45,223 bases of DNA, from NCBI GenBank assembly GCA_964578975.1, contig CAZOFA010000007.1, positions 1 to 45,223 on the forward strand, in the 5' to 3' direction. The DNA is from CAYRUP01 sp964578975. GTDB lineage: Bacteria > Pseudomonadota > Gammaproteobacteria > DSM-16500. This document shows, one piece after another, positions 25,642 to 34,588 of this stretch (positions are counted from its first letter, which is position 1; every line of letters begins with the position of its first letter). The notes beneath the pieces were generated by a model that saw nothing but the letters and a program-made list of their open reading frames with translations, ran no database searches and was not told the origin of the DNA. The translations under genes and the position numbers were made by a program.

Positions 25642-27146
25642 ATGAAACGTTGACTGCAGTTAAACGCGCACTCATTTCTGTTTCTGATAAAACAGGAATC
25701 GTTGAATTTGCACGCGCGCTCTGTGCATTGAATATTGAAATTATTTCGACGGGCGGTACGCGTCAAGTATTGGCGGATGCAAAGATTGCTGTTCGAGATA
25801 TTTCAGACGTGACAGGATTTCCCGAAATGATGGATGGACGCGTGAAGACATTACATCCGCATGTGCATGGCGGTATTTTAGGCTTGCGCGATAAACATGT
25901 GACACCTGGAATTGAATGGATTGATTTAGTGGTTGTGAATTTATATCCGTTTGCAGCGACGATTAAAAAACCCAATGTGACGTTTGATGATGCGATTGAA
26001 AATGTTGACATTGGTGGACCGACGATGATCCGTTCAGCTGCAAAAAATATGGGTTGGGTGGGTGTGGTTGTTGATCCAAATGATTATGTGACTGTGTTAG
26101 ATGAATTGCGTGCAGAGGGTGGCTTACGTTTTGCGTTGCGTCAAGAGCTTGCGACGAAAGCGTTTCTGCATACGGCACAGTATGATGAATTAATTTATCA
26201 ATACTTAAAAAAGGGAAGCGCTACACAGCTCGATTTACATTTGGTGAAGCATCAAGAATTACGTTACGGCGAAAATCCCCATCAAAGCGCTTCAGCCTAT
26301 CGATTATCAAATAGCGGAATTCTCAGCGCAAAACAACATCAAGGCAAAGAATTATCTTACAATAATATCGCTGATGCAGATGCTGCAGTTGCGTGTGTGC
26401 GTGAATTTTCTGAGCCCGCGTGCGTGATTGTGAAACATGCGAATCCGTGTGGGGTTGCGAGTGGTGATACTTTGCTTTCTTCATTTCAACAAGCATTTCA
26501 AGCGGATGCGCAATCGGCGTTTGGTGGTATTCTTGCGTTGAATCAGTCGTGCAGCAAAGAAATTGCGGAAGGTATCACACAACATTTTTTTGAAGTGATT
26601 ATTGCGCCTGATTTTACTCAAGATGCGTTAGCCATTTTTGCAAAAAAACCGAATTTACGCGTGTTACAACTCAATGACACGCCGTCCACCGCTTTCGAAA
26701 TGAAATTTATCGAAGGCGGTGTGTTGATGCAGGAAAAAGATAAAAAAATTGTGACTGCCCTCGATTTAAAAATCGTGACGACGCGCAAACCAAGCGAGCA
26801 CGATATCAAAAATATGTTATTTGCCTGGCGCGTGATAAAACACATCAAATCAAACGCGATTTTAATCGCCAAAGAAAACCGAACCATTGGTGTCGGTGCA
26901 GGTCAAGTGTCGCGCGTGGATGCAGTGGATATTGCGATTAAAAAAGCAGGCGACGCATTATCGGGTTCGATTCTCGCTTCTGATGCATTTTTCCCGTTTC
27001 GCGATAGCATCGATCGCTTGGCGCATTTGGGGATTCATGCGATTATTCAACCGGGTGGTTCTATGCGTGATGAGGAAGTGATTGCCGCTTGCAATGAACA
27101 TCAAATTGCAATGGCATTCACCGGCGTGCGTTGTTTTAAACATTAA
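25638..27146 (+). CDS. purH: Bifunctional AICAR transformylase / IMP cyclohydrolase PurH
   Basis: The last two steps to IMP, 502 residues. The N-terminal MGS-like IMP cyclohydrolase domain (about 1-140) contains ALISVSDKTGIVEFA, STGGT and MDGRVKTLHPHVHGG. The C-terminal AICAR transformylase domain has HQELRYGENPHQ and the catalytic Lys-His pair in VKHANPCG (about 266-267). It ends in the usual QPGGSMRDEEVI, then AFTGVRCFKH. The start overlaps the purN stop as ATGA. Confidence 0.96.
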   Translation: MNETLTAVKRALISVSDKTGIVEFARALCALNIEIISTGGTRQVLADAKIAVRDISDVTGFPEMMDGRVKTLHPHVHGGILGLRDKHVTPGIEWIDLVVVNLYPFAATIKKPNVTFDDAIENVDIGGPTMIRSAAKNMGWVGVVVDPNDYVTVLDELRAEGGLRFALRQELATKAFLHTAQYDELIYQYLKKGSATQLDLHLVKHQELRYGENPHQSASAYRLSNSGILSAKQHQGKELSYNNIADADAAVACVREFSEPACVIVKHANPCGVASGDTLLSSFQQAFQADAQSAFGGILALNQSCSKEIAEGITQHFFEVIIAPDFTQDALAIFAKKPNLRVLQLNDTPSTAFEMKFIEGGVLMQEKDKKIVTALDLKIVTTRKPSEHDIKNMLFAWRVIKHIKSNAILIAKENRTIGVGAGQVSRVDAVDIAIKKAGDALSGSILASDAFFPFRDSIDRLAHLGIHAIIQPGGSMRDEEVIAACNEHQIAMAFTGVRCFKH

Positions 27147-27161
27147 AGAGAGGAGGGCAAC

Positions 27162-27644
27162 ATGTCAAAAATTTTAGTCGGCATTTTAATGGGATCAAAA
27201 TCAGATTGGCCCATCATGGAACATGCGGGTCTCATTTTAGATTCGTTAAATATTGGCAATGAAGCGCATGTGTTATCCGCGCACCGCACACCCGATGCGT
27301 TATTTAATTATCTTAAAACAGCGGAAGAACGTGGTATTGAAGTGTTGATCGGGGGTGCAGGTGGTGCCGCTCACTTGCCAGGCGTGATTGCAGCAAAAAC
27401 ATTGCTGCCTGTCATTGGTGTGCCCATTCTTTCGCAAGCGTTTAATGGCTTAGATTCATTACTTTCCATTGCGCAAATGCCTGGGGGCATTCCTGTCGCA
27501 GCGATGGCGGTGGGTAAAGCAGGTGCTATTAATGCTGGATTATTGGCAGCCAGTATTTTAAGTTTAAAAAATTCGGAATTTCGTTTAGCACTGAAAAAAT
27601 ATCGTGAAGATCAAGCGCAGAAAATTTTGACTGAAGCTAAATTA
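27162..27644 (+). CDS. purE: N5-CAIR mutase PurE (class I), 3' end in a sequence gap
   Basis: Rearranges N5-CAIR to CAIR. 161 codons are visible before the N run, close to the full family length, so only a few residues and the stop are missing. The N-terminus ILMGSKSDWPIMEHA and SAHRTPDALFNYL are class I landmarks; GGAGGAAHLPGV follows. A strong GAGGAGG ribosome site precedes the ATG. Class I enzymes normally work with PurK, which is not seen but could lie in the gap that follows. Confidence 0.93.
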
Positions 27645-27654
27645 NNNNNNNNNN
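27645..27654. other. Assembly gap (10 N) between purE and glyA
   Basis: Ten Ns hide the end of purE and the start of glyA. GlyA proteins have about 25 residues before the QEEHIELIASENY motif that opens the visible part. At least about 75 bases plus a stop and spacer are therefore missing, and 10 is not the true size. Any reading frame that crosses the Ns is artificial. Confidence 0.9.
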
Positions 27655-28857
27655 CAAGAAGAACACATAGAATTAATTGCATCAGAAAATTATGTGAGCA
27701 CCGCTGTATTAGAAGCGCAGGGTTCTGTGTTAACCAATAAATATGCCGAAGGGTATCCCGGCAAACGTTATTATGGTGGATGCGAATTTGTGGATGTCGC
27801 AGAAAATGTCGCGATTGAGCGCGTGAAAAAATTATTTGGCGCGCATTATGCAAACGTACAACCGCATTCTGGATCTCAAGCTAATTCAGCCGCGTATGCA
27901 GCATTAATAAAACCAGGCGATCCTGTGTTGGGAATGAGTCTTGCGCATGGCGGACATTTAACGCATGGTTCACCGGTGAATTTTTCTGGCAAGCTTTATC
28001 AATTTCATTCCTATGGCTTAAATGCAAAAACCGGTTTAATTGATTATGAACAAGTCGCCGCATTGGCCGCACAACATAAACCTAAATTAATTGTGTCAGG
28101 TTTTTCTGCTTATTCACGTTTAGTGGATTGGCAACGCTTGCGCGACATTGCAAACGATGTCGGCGCGTATTTGCTAGCAGATATCGCGCATGTGGCGGGA
28201 CTGATTGCGGTTGGGTTATATCCATCGCCTGTCGCCATTGCTGATGTCACGACTTCTACCACACATAAAACATTACGCGGTCCACGCGGTGGTTTGATTC
28301 TTGCAAAAGAAAATCCTGAGTTAGAAAAAAAATTAAATTCCGCTGTATTTCCCGGTGGTCAGGGCGGTCCGCTCATGCACGTGATTGCGGCAAAAGCAGT
28401 TGCATTTCATGAAGCCTTGCAACCCGATTTTAAAAATTATCAACAACAAATCTTAAAAAATGCCAAGGTCATGGTGAAAGTGATGCAACAACGCGGTTAT
28501 AAAATCGTGAGTGATGGTACAGATAATCATTTATTTTTAATTGATTTGATGGATAAAAATATGACAGGAAAAGATGCTGAGGCAGCGCTCGGTCGTGCGT
28601 ATATTACTGTCAATAAAAATACTGTACCGAATGATCCACAATCACCGTTTATTACCAGTGGGTTACGTTTGGGAACACCCGCGGTTACCACACGTGGCTT
28701 TAAAGAAAAAGAATCGGAAATGTTGGCGCAGTGGATATGTGATATACTGGACGATATACATAATGAAAAAATTATTTCGACAGTGCGTGAAAATGCGTTG
28801 GCGCTTTGTCGACAATTTCCGGTTTATCAAACAACAAAAAATAAATCAATTGCGTAA
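27655..28857 (+). CDS. glyA: Serine hydroxymethyltransferase GlyA, 5' truncated by the gap
   Basis: PLP enzyme that converts serine and tetrahydrofolate to glycine and 5,10-methylene-tetrahydrofolate. 400 codons are visible, starting within QEEHIELIASENY. Family landmarks are LTNKYAEGYPGKRYYGG, the PLP-lysine region TTSTTHKTLRGPRGG, and TSGLRLGTPAVTTRG near the end. About 25 N-terminal residues are lost in the N run. As the last purine-cluster gene it links to PurD (glycine) and to PurN and PurH (10-formyl-tetrahydrofolate). In many gammaproteobacteria glyA sits beside nrdR instead. Confidence 0.95.
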   Translation, partial: QEEHIELIASENYVSTAVLEAQGSVLTNKYAEGYPGKRYYGGCEFVDVAENVAIERVKKLFGAHYANVQPHSGSQANSAAYAALIKPGDPVLGMSLAHGGHLTHGSPVNFSGKLYQFHSYGLNAKTGLIDYEQVAALAAQHKPKLIVSGFSAYSRLVDWQRLRDIANDVGAYLLADIAHVAGLIAVGLYPSPVAIADVTTSTTHKTLRGPRGGLILAKENPELEKKLNSAVFPGGQGGPLMHVIAAKAVAFHEALQPDFKNYQQQILKNAKVMVKVMQQRGYKIVSDGTDNHLFLIDLMDKNMTGKDAEAALGRAYITVNKNTVPNDPQSPFITSGLRLGTPAVTTRGFKEKESEMLAQWICDILDDIHNEKIISTVRENALALCRQFPVYQTTKNKSIA

Positions 28858-28870
28858 ATGAGGAGGAAGT

Positions 28871-29299
28871 ATGTGTTTAAAAAATAAATTATCAATTGTG
28901 GTTGCCGGGTTATTGTTGTCTCAAGCAGCTTTTGCCACAGCAATTACGCCGCTGAAATTACAGTTTGTGAATCACACCACCCAAAACGGCAGAGCATTTG
29001 TTTACGTCACGGAAAAAATAACCAAAGGTCAGGAAGTCAAAAAGAATTCTGAGCTACTCACGCCGATGACTTACTATACCAATCAAGATTCAGCGATGGT
29101 TGGATTATGGATCGGTCGCTTAGGTCAAATGTGCATTTATCAGAAACACAATGTTCAATTCAACATGAAAGCCTATAAAGGCGATACCATTACGATTACT
29201 TATAAAGCTTTATTGCCACAAGGCGGTGTTGAATGCACCTGCACAGGTAGTGCGTGTGATTTGAGTGGGTCTAGCCAAGTGAAAAAATCTATCCAATGA
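28871..29299 (+). CDS. Small secreted protein of unknown function
   Basis: 142 residues with a clear signal peptide (MCLKNKLSIVVAGLLLSQAAFA, cleavage probably after AFA). The mature part is probably beta-rich, with a cysteine cluster near the C-terminus (ECTCTGSACDL) and one internal cysteine (QMCIY). I do not recognise the family. It starts 13 bases after glyA behind a strong GAGGAGGAAGT ribosome site, so it is probably co-transcribed with the purine operon although nothing suggests a purine role. The 3' side is bounded by a large hairpin element. Confidence 0.75.
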   Translation: MCLKNKLSIVVAGLLLSQAAFATAITPLKLQFVNHTTQNGRAFVYVTEKITKGQEVKKNSELLTPMTYYTNQDSAMVGLWIGRLGQMCIYQKHNVQFNMKAYKGDTITITYKALLPQGGVECTCTGSACDLSGSSQVKKSIQ

Positions 29300-29334
29300 C
29301 TTTTTTTTAATTAACAAAGTAGCGGATTTGAAAT

Positions 29335-29449
29335 CCTTCCCACGCAGGGGGAAGGTGGCTGAAGGCCGGATGGGGGAATACAAATTTTCAAAAATAAAAA
29401 ATTTGTATTCCCCCATCCGCCCTTCGGGCACCTTCCCTCGCCGGGAAGG
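29335..29449. repeat. 115-bp cruciform-type intergenic element
   Basis: Arms 29350-29388 and 29398-29436 are 39-bp inverted repeats with three mismatches around a nine-base AT-rich loop. Each end also carries its own small hairpin (CCTTCCC / GGGAAGG), so the DNA can fold as a long stem with side hairpins. It lies between two convergent genes and could end transcription from both sides, but it lacks a clean T-run. It is probably a dispersed repeat; no second copy is in the window. Confidence 0.7.
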
Positions 29450-29473
29450 CGTACTGAATGCACGGCCTCGATA

Positions 29474-31678
29474 TCACTTCGGCAGACATCGTTTAAATCG
29501 CACCGCAACTTCGTACAAATCACCTTCATTTAGCGCAGGATGCTGCTTCATTTCTGTTTGAGTTGCTAATGTAGGCAGTTTCTTTGATGCCTCTATCTTG
29601 TCGAATTTCGAATAGCCAAAAAATTTATGGTTATAATAATCATCTGGATTTGCATCTCTTCTTTCGCGATAAGCGACATTGAATGCTAATACAATTTTTT
29701 TAAATAAAACGTCTTCAGACCTTAAACTATCAAATGATTCGATCGCTTTTTTGAAAGAATCATTATGCGTTTCTACGCAATGTTTAACTAAACCATAAAT
29801 AATATTTTGTTGGAGGACTTCATCGGAAATTAAAGCTAATAATATTTTCAACAGATGAAGCGCAGGCGAAATGGCTTTCACCGCAATATTAACAAGATAA
29901 TCATTTCCTAATCGGCCAAGAAAAAGAGCAGCTTGTGGATGTTGTATCGCCTCGGCTAAATTGGATTCATTAACCAACCGACACAAAATAGCGGGATCAC
30001 CCACAGTCAACAAATGCGATTGTTCCGCTTCGGGCAATGCTGTTAAACGCGGCAAAAAATTTTCCGCATCATGAATAACGAGTTGCAGATAAATATTTGC
30101 GCCTTCATTTTCTCTCAAATAATCTGTGCCAAGTATTTTATAGTCAAAAATCAATCCTGACAGTGTTGTTGCATCTTTTAAATTAAACAAAAGTTGTTTG
30201 CAAAAAAGTTGTTGATCAATTCTGTGGGATAATTGTAGTAATCTCAATTTTGATTGTAATAATATTTCCAGTGCTTTATTTGCTTGCGCCGGATCATCAA
30301 AAACAGAAACAAAATCTTCAACCGTTAAAAGTGTTGCTAAATATCCCAAACGCGCTTCAGAATTATCGCCCAAAGGATCCAAGTGATCTAATACGTCGAG
30401 TAATTGTAAAAAAGCGTCTGCATCATTTCCAAAGCACATAATTTTTTTAAAAAGCGCTGGCGTGTTTATCCATTTGCGCAGCACGTTGGGAGAAACTCCC
30501 AACAACAGAGAAAATCGCTCACGCGGTTTGTTTTCTAAAAAGAAATTGAGTAGCCATCGTTGCTCTAACAAAGAAAGATTATCTTGATGGTTACCATGTA
30601 ATTTTTGGTAGAGCAGAGCCGAGGCAGGAACGGCTGCGGTTAAAAATCCTGGGCTATTTACCAGAATAGTTTCAACCTTATTAAAGAAGGGACGACAAAT
30701 ACCAATGAATAATTCATACTTTTCCCAACTGCTATTAAAAGTTTTTTCAAACGTCAAGTGAACTGCCAGTTCGGCAAAACGTTCTGCATCTAATTCTTTA
30801 AGATAATTCTCACCTTCATTGAAGATACGCTGAGCCATGATATTCGCTTTGATCTGTTTTAATCGTAGGAGTACTTGATCAATCGTGATATCACTGTTCT
30901 CTTTACACATCTCATCGATTAATGCCATTATTTTTGTTTTCAATTCGTGTGAAAAAGAGGTGAGATTAGCATTAAATTTAAAATCAAACAGTAAGGCTAA
31001 GTCATAAATATCATTCGCTTTCGTGCGTGTGCTGATTCCATTAGCTGTTAATATTTTAGTGCCTTCGTAATCACAACACCCTATATCAGCAAAATTGACG
31101 ACGATTTTATTTTCGTCATCAGTGGGGACTTCGTGAATCAAAATATTATTAAGATGAAGATCAAAATGCACCAGTGAATGATCGTGGAATTTTTTTAATG
31201 TTTGCGCTGCTGAAAGACAAACATCAAGAAAATTATTTTCCGATCGAATACAGTAATCTGCTGCGATGACACCAGGAGCGCGTTTCATAACGATGTAAGA
31301 GCGAGCGGGTGTTGTGGAGGGAAATTCAAAATAAAGACCTAATCCATTAAGAAGTTGATTGAATCCCGCTTCTTTAGCGGGATCCTCAGAAATTGCGGAG
31401 GTAGGTTTGGAAATTATTTCCTTTACAACGATGGGAAGAAAGGAATTGTTCGCTGTCATTTCATAAACTGAACTGGAATTCCCTGCTGCGATCACTTGAT
31501 GTTGCTGATAAGTAAATTCGTGATCATTATCCGTTGTCAGTACACAAGAAAATTTATCGAAGTGAAATGTCATCGATCCTTTGATGACTTTGTATTTTGC
31601 ATCTCCTCCCACAGGATAGTTTGGGTTAAAACTTGCAGTAATCGTAATTGATCCATCGCTGTTTTTTCTGATATGCAT
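29474..31678 (-). CDS. Protein-kinase-fold protein with long helical C-terminus; candidate secreted effector
   Basis: 734 residues, no signal peptide. Residues about 60-235 carry kinase landmarks: VIAAGNSSSVYEM (glycine-loop-like), VVKEI (Lys86), catalytic loop HFDLHLNNIL (H171, D173, N178), ADIG (D198, in place of DFG) and a downstream NDIYDLALLF like kinase subdomain IX. The region after about 240 is helix-rich with no motif I recognise. A GAGGT ribosome site lies five bases before the ATG. The combination resembles effector kinases of Legionella and Coxiella type IV systems. That role is inference, and a phosphotransferase for small molecules is possible. Confidence 0.72.
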   Translation of the reverse strand: MHIRKNSDGSITITASFNPNYPVGGDAKYKVIKGSMTFHFDKFSCVLTTDNDHEFTYQQHQVIAAGNSSSVYEMTANNSFLPIVVKEIISKPTSAISEDPAKEAGFNQLLNGLGLYFEFPSTTPARSYIVMKRAPGVIAADYCIRSENNFLDVCLSAAQTLKKFHDHSLVHFDLHLNNILIHEVPTDDENKIVVNFADIGCCDYEGTKILTANGISTRTKANDIYDLALLFDFKFNANLTSFSHELKTKIMALIDEMCKENSDITIDQVLLRLKQIKANIMAQRIFNEGENYLKELDAERFAELAVHLTFEKTFNSSWEKYELFIGICRPFFNKVETILVNSPGFLTAAVPASALLYQKLHGNHQDNLSLLEQRWLLNFFLENKPRERFSLLLGVSPNVLRKWINTPALFKKIMCFGNDADAFLQLLDVLDHLDPLGDNSEARLGYLATLLTVEDFVSVFDDPAQANKALEILLQSKLRLLQLSHRIDQQLFCKQLLFNLKDATTLSGLIFDYKILGTDYLRENEGANIYLQLVIHDAENFLPRLTALPEAEQSHLLTVGDPAILCRLVNESNLAEAIQHPQAALFLGRLGNDYLVNIAVKAISPALHLLKILLALISDEVLQQNIIYGLVKHCVETHNDSFKKAIESFDSLRSEDVLFKKIVLAFNVAYRERRDANPDDYYNHKFFGYSKFDKIEASKKLPTLATQTEMKQHPALNEGDLYEVAVRFKRCLPK

Positions 31679-31723
31679 GGCTACCTCGTTTTAATTTTAT
31701 AAAAAATGTGGATACAATATTTT

Positions 31724-32197
31724 TTATAATGGAATTAATTTAAAAGGAATCTGATAAACTCCAGGGCCCTCACCTGGACATCCTGCTCCACCAATTTCAA
31801 TACGTCTTTCACCGGAAAAACTTCCATCACCATTTGCTGAAAATGAATCGATTAATGTCGATTTAATTTTACTACCATCATTGCAATTAAAAAAATGCTC
31901 TGCTTTTAATTCCCATCGATTGTTTACCCAATGATAATTCACATATTTAGGCGCGTTAGGCGGCGCATACAAATTTGGTGTATACGCAACACAGCCAGAG
32001 ACATCACACACTGTGAAAAAATCTTCTTTTTGTTTCCATGGACGAGTATTGGCATTGAGTTTGCCGTTGAATGTTTGTTTTGCTCGATCTAAATCTCGAG
32101 TGTAAGAGCCATATAAAGGAACAGGTTCAGGACGCGTGCCGGCAATTGCTGCTGACAGCATCGTGAAAAGGATAGTAGCCAAAATGAGTTTCTTCAT
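31724..32197 (-). CDS. Secreted protein of unknown function
   Basis: 157 residues with a standard signal peptide (MKKLILATILFTMLSAAIAG). The mature part has four cysteines (VCDVSGC, FNCND, GCPGEG), which could form two disulphides in the periplasm or outside. I do not recognise the family. AGGAG precedes the ATG at a workable distance. It lies 45 bases upstream of the kinase-like gene on the same strand, so the two may be co-transcribed. Confidence 0.72.
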   Translation of the reverse strand: MKKLILATILFTMLSAAIAGTRPEPVPLYGSYTRDLDRAKQTFNGKLNANTRPWKQKEDFFTVCDVSGCVAYTPNLYAPPNAPKYVNYHWVNNRWELKAEHFFNCNDGSKIKSTLIDSFSANGDGSFSGERRIEIGGAGCPGEGPGVYQIPFKLIPL

Positions 32198-32280
32198 CGT
32201 GTCGAACTCCTGAGCATAAAACAGTATAACGAAACCAGGGCTTCAGAGGAAATTTTGCCAACGAATGCTGTTCTGTGCTA

Positions 32281-32808
32281 TCAACTTTTTAATTTCTGTT
32301 TAATTTCATTCATTTTTTCTGCAGTTTTAATTCCATGAACCGGCAATCCTTTTTCATTTAATAAACCCACCTGCACTAACACACTCGCTTGATCCCAATA
32401 AATATGTTCGTGAGTAATTTTATGATTTGAAATTCCGACAATGACAACCAGAGGAACTTCAACACGTTTTCCGGTGGGAGGAATATTCGGTAACATCCAA
32501 CCGATTTCGGTGGTGTGAGTAAATTTAAAAATAACTTCATCGACCAGTTGATGCTCGTCAATCGTTCTTGAGATGAGATCGATTTCAGTATCAGGTGGAA
32601 AAAATTTTCCGGAAGGAATCAGCGAACTATAAAATTGACGCACGGATGCCAAACCCAAACCGCCAATCAATGTTGGAATATTATTGATGTGCGGATTTGT
32701 TGTCATGGTTGCTAATGTGGTATCTAAGTTTTTTTGCAACTCTGCTGCAACATGTTTTTCAAACACATCAAGAATAGCTTGTTTTTCAGGCGATAATGAT
32801 TTTGTCAT
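32281..32808 (-). CDS. NTF2/SnoaL-like fold protein
   Basis: 175 residues. The pattern of an N-terminal helix (EKQAILDVFEKHVAAEL), a GLASVRQFYSSLIP segment, paired strands (VDEVIFKFTHTTEIGWMLP) and a late HEHIYWDQASVL strand is typical of the SnoaL/polyketide-cyclase-like branch of the NTF2 superfamily, small enzymes or binding proteins of varied function. The start at 32808 is preferred over 32826 because GGAGG lies just upstream of it. It follows idi on the same strand after 59 bases. No substrate can be inferred. Confidence 0.7.
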   Translation of the reverse strand: MTKSLSPEKQAILDVFEKHVAAELQKNLDTTLATMTTNPHINNIPTLIGGLGLASVRQFYSSLIPSGKFFPPDTEIDLISRTIDEHQLVDEVIFKFTHTTEIGWMLPNIPPTGKRVEVPLVVIVGISNHKITHEHIYWDQASVLVQVGLLNEKGLPVHGIKTAEKMNEIKQKLKS

Positions 32809-32867
32809 AAGAACCTCCGTGTTCATTCAAGGTTATGACAAAAAGGGATCAAGCTCAATCCCATTCA

Positions 32868-33395
32868 TTATGGGAAATTTTTTTCGGCGATCGCTAATGC
32901 TTGTTTCAGCCAAGGCGTAAATTTCATCGGATACTGGGTGATTTCTTCATTCAATGCCAACAAATTTACCCAACGATAATTTTGCACTTCCTCTGAATTC
33001 ACTTGAAAGTGGGGATTGTTGAGTGAACCAATCAATACATGATCCATTTCATTTTCAATCAAACCATTCTCAAAATGGGCGATATAATGAAAGCTGCCCA
33101 CTGATTTTAATTCAGTTTCAATGCCCATTTCTTCGTGTAAACGACGGGTGGCCGCTTCCACAATCGTTTCATGGGGACGCGGATGAGAGCAACAGGTATT
33201 GGTCCAAAGCCCTGGGGAATGATATTTATCCTGGGCGCGCTGCTGAATGAGCACTTCCACATCAGGTTGTTTTCTAAAGATAAACACTGAAAACGCACGA
33301 TGGCACAGGCCGTTGCGATGGGCGGCTAGCTTTTCGGCCGTACCCAGTGGCTGATCATTCTCATTGACAAGAATCACTTGTTCGGTTGCTGTCAT
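32868..33395 (-). CDS. idi: Isopentenyl-diphosphate delta-isomerase, type I (Nudix)
   Basis: Interconverts isopentenyl and dimethylallyl diphosphate, 175 residues. Type I landmarks are the metal-binding HRNGLCHRAFSVFIF, the catalytic cysteine in TNTCCSHPRP, the Nudix-like ATRRLHEEMGIE and the acidic ENGLIENEMDHVL. It is divergent from the mevalonate operon that supplies its substrate. This is the Nudix type and not the flavin-dependent type II enzyme often found with bacterial mevalonate pathways. Confidence 0.94.
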   Translation of the reverse strand: MTATEQVILVNENDQPLGTAEKLAAHRNGLCHRAFSVFIFRKQPDVEVLIQQRAQDKYHSPGLWTNTCCSHPRPHETIVEAATRRLHEEMGIETELKSVGSFHYIAHFENGLIENEMDHVLIGSLNNPHFQVNSEEVQNYRWVNLLALNEEITQYPMKFTPWLKQALAIAEKNFP

Positions 33396-33528
33396 ATATC
33401 GTTTTCCAGTAAAATGAAGCGCTTTTTATAACATAGATACTATACTATGCGAAATAAAATTGATTTTAGCCGTCATTTCCTTTCATCGGATGATGCTTTG
33501 TGATTGTTTTTATGGAAATAAATTTTTT
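33396..33528. promoter_or_regulatory. Divergent promoter region of idi and the mevalonate operon
   Basis: This 133-base AT-rich region must hold the starts of both transcripts. A TATACT word (33444-33449) within CATAG...CTATG near-symmetry (about 33434-33451) could serve as a -10 box in either direction. I see no good -35 match, so exact sites are not assigned. Confidence 0.3.
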
Positions 33529-34584
33529 ATGCGCTGGCAAACGACAGAACAAATTGCAACCGTTCCAATGCGTTCGATCGGTCCGTTGAAATTTAGCGGT
33601 CCTGAGGTGAGTGCGGAACTTATGATACCTCTCGCAACCTTTGAAACGCCACTATGGCCATCCACGCATCGAGGAGCCAAGGTGTGCTCACAATCGGGTG
33701 GAATCCGCGCGGTGATTATCGATGATCGGATGACGCGTTCCATTTTATTAGAAGCGAACACGATTATTGATGCGCAGGAAGCCGTGCTCAATTTACAACA
33801 ACATAAAGAAGCGATGCAAACCATTATTGCAGAAACCAGCCGTTATGCGCGCCTCATTGATATGCATACGCAAGTCGTGGGCAACTTGATTTATGTGCGT
33901 TTTGAATTTAATACCGGTGATGCAGCCGGGCATAACATGTCGACGTTGGCCGCTGATCGATTAATGGAATGGATTTTATTGCGTTTTAAAACATTAAAAT
34001 ATGTTTCGATTTCCGGAAATTATTGCACCGATAAAAAAACCTCGGCCGTGAATGGAATTTTAGGGCGAGGAAAATATGTGGTTGCTGAGGTGATTATTCC
34101 TCAAGAAATTTGTAAAAAACAACTGAAAACCACCCCTGAAAAAATTGTGCAGTTGAATATCAAGAAAAATTTAATCGGAAACATTGTGGCGGGTGGAATT
34201 CGTACTGCGAATGCGCATTTCGCGAATATGTTATTAGGTTTCTATCTTGCGACGGGTCAAGATGCCGCAAATATTGTGGAAGGATCGCAAGGGATGGTGC
34301 ATGCAGAAATGCGTCATCATGATCTCTATTTTTCGGTTACACTACCCAACGTTATTGTGGGGACGGTGGGTAGTGGCAAAACATTTGATTTTGTCCGAGA
34401 AAATTTGCGTATGTTGGGTTGTTTGGAAAAACGTGAGGCAGGGGAAAATGCACGACGTTTAGCGATTATTGCAGCGGGTGCGGTATTGTGTGGTGAATTG
34501 TCTCTGCTTGCGGCACAAACCAATCCGGGTGAATTAATCAAAACCCATTTAAAACTGGAACGTCGGAAGAAAAGTGAGGGATAA
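33529..34584 (+). CDS. Hydroxymethylglutaryl-CoA reductase
   Basis: Reduces HMG-CoA to mevalonate, 351 residues from the ATG at 33529. Catalytic landmarks are Glu39 in TFETPLWPS, Lys in NYCTDKK (169-170), Asp245 in ATGQDAAN and a late His340; GDAAGHNM and GTVGSGKT are the cofactor and CoA loops. The NYCTDKK and GRGKYVVAEV segments recall the class I (archaeal/eukaryotic-like) enzyme; the class call is by eye. In-frame ATGs at 33460 and 33490 would add poorly conserved residues, and no start has a strong ribosome site. First gene of the mevalonate operon. Confidence 0.93.
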   Translation: MRWQTTEQIATVPMRSIGPLKFSGPEVSAELMIPLATFETPLWPSTHRGAKVCSQSGGIRAVIIDDRMTRSILLEANTIIDAQEAVLNLQQHKEAMQTIIAETSRYARLIDMHTQVVGNLIYVRFEFNTGDAAGHNMSTLAADRLMEWILLRFKTLKYVSISGNYCTDKKTSAVNGILGRGKYVVAEVIIPQEICKKQLKTTPEKIVQLNIKKNLIGNIVAGGIRTANAHFANMLLGFYLATGQDAANIVEGSQGMVHAEMRHHDLYFSVTLPNVIVGTVGSGKTFDFVRENLRMLGCLEKREAGENARRLAIIAAGAVLCGELSLLAAQTNPGELIKTHLKLERRKKSEG

Positions 34585-34588
34585 ACAC

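Noticed and set aside
27162..27740. A 192-residue frame that runs from purE through the N run
   Set aside because: The frame after the Ns is not the GlyA frame. Crossing a gap of unknown size is meaningless.
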